Below, in pieces: positions 62,824 to 63,054 of a DNA stretch of 63,054 nucleotides. Under the pieces are notes generated by a model. That model had not been told where the DNA came from, searched no databases, and saw only the letters and a list, made by a program, of their open reading frames with translations. How positions within the stretch are numbered: the first letter of the stretch is position 1; each line of letters starts with the position of its first letter. The DNA is from Salinisphaera sp. G21_0 (GTDB lineage Bacteria > Pseudomonadota > Gammaproteobacteria > Pseudomonadales > Endozoicomonadaceae): positions 1-63,054 of the forward strand of contig NZ_JAGHQW010000036.1 of the NCBI RefSeq assembly GCF_017744115.1, in the 5' to 3' direction. The position numbers were made by a program, and so were the translations under genes.

Positions 62824-62899
62824 TGGCTCCCCGAGCTGGACTCGAACCAGCGACCCAATGATTAACAGTCATTTGCTCTACCAACTGAGCTATCAGGGA
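62824..62899 (-). tRNA. tRNA-Asn (GUU anticodon)
   Basis: A 76-base cloverleaf on the minus strand: acceptor TCCCTGA with TCGGGGA (one T·G pair), D arm AGCTCAGTTGGTAGAGC, anticodon loop TGTTAAT with anticodon GTT, T arm GGTTCGAGTCC and encoded CCA. It lies 72 bp from the tRNA-Lys at 62972, same strand, so both are probably one transcript. Confidence 0.98.
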
Positions 62900-62971
62900 A
62901 CTAATCGTCAGCTTTACTGTACTGACAACAGTATCTTCAACAAGAGACTTTTTATGAGTCTCAATGCTGTA

Positions 62972-63047
62972 TGGTGGGTCGTGTAGGATTCGAACCTACG
63001 ACCAATTGGTTAAAAGCCAACTGCTCTACCGACTGAGCTAACGACCC
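62972..63047 (-). tRNA. tRNA-Lys (UUU anticodon), second copy
   Basis: Identical over 76 bases to the tRNA-Lys at 27760-27835, including the encoded CCA. It precedes tRNA-Asn in the direction of transcription, and the cluster may continue beyond the window edge. Confidence 0.98.
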
Positions 63048-63054
63048 ATTCTTA

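Noticed and set aside
62972-63047. tRNA-Lys as an integration site
   Set aside because: No integrase or duplicated tRNA 3' fragment is visible; the two copies are full, identical tRNA genes.

Overview
The window reads as chromosomal DNA of a marine gammaproteobacterium of the Endozoicomonas/Oceanospirillales type. This is inferred from gene content, not from a marker gene: a DUF3094–ndh pair, the pseudomonad-like neighbourhood ppc…adk–tsaB, a Vibrio-like TonB2/TtpC cluster, a pspF/pspABC locus, moderate GC, and host-interaction-type proteins (an ankyrin protein with a RING-like N-terminus and a large protein with a SidE-like phosphodiesterase motif set). There are no rRNA genes, CRISPR arrays, phage genes or intact insertion sequences.

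Layout. 1-4.6 kb: the end of an unknown gene, two paralogous AGCS sodium/amino-acid symporters and a hemerythrin-like protein. 4.6-15.1 kb: a minus-strand housekeeping block (uppP, tsaB, adk, a KAS III-like synthase, a tautomerase, ppc) interrupted by one large plus-strand gene with a SidE-PDE-like core. 15.5-22.9 kb: yjiH/yjiG, a DUF406 protein, a DTW-domain enzyme, a thioredoxin-like protein divergent from a TetR regulator, yejK, a roughly 180-bp nested inverted-repeat element, an exported protein, a methyltransferase and an unknown small protein. 23.0-25.5 kb: the RING-like/ankyrin protein, with eleven almost identical repeats. 26-38.5 kb: DUF3094, ndh, tRNA-Lys, a two-gene RND efflux system, a YhhY acetyltransferase, an M13 lipoprotein peptidase and the MdlAB ABC exporter. 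38.6-46.5 kb: one long minus-strand TonB energy-transduction operon (receptor, DUF3450, TtpC-like ExbB, ExbB, ExbD, TonB, TPR) ending in a strong terminator. 47.3-53.6 kb: a YejABEF-like peptide importer. 53.6-56.8 kb: pspF divergent from a small secreted protein gene plus pspABC. 57-62.6 kb: oppABCDF. 62.8-63.05 kb: tRNA-Asn and a second, identical tRNA-Lys.

Functionally the window is dominated by envelope transport and envelope stress. It holds two complete peptide importers, two amino-acid symporters, a TonB system with its own receptor, an RND pump and an ABC exporter, with the psp membrane-stress operon lying between the two peptide importers. The two most unusual genes are the SidE-like protein and the RING-like/ankyrin protein. 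Both carry eukaryote- or effector-type features connected with ubiquitin, which suggests an animal-associated lifestyle. That link is inference from motifs read by eye. The dispersed repeats (a nested inverted repeat, a shared 21-bp sequence, GTTCCCAC palindromes) suggest past mobile-element activity in the 12-22 kb accessory stretch.
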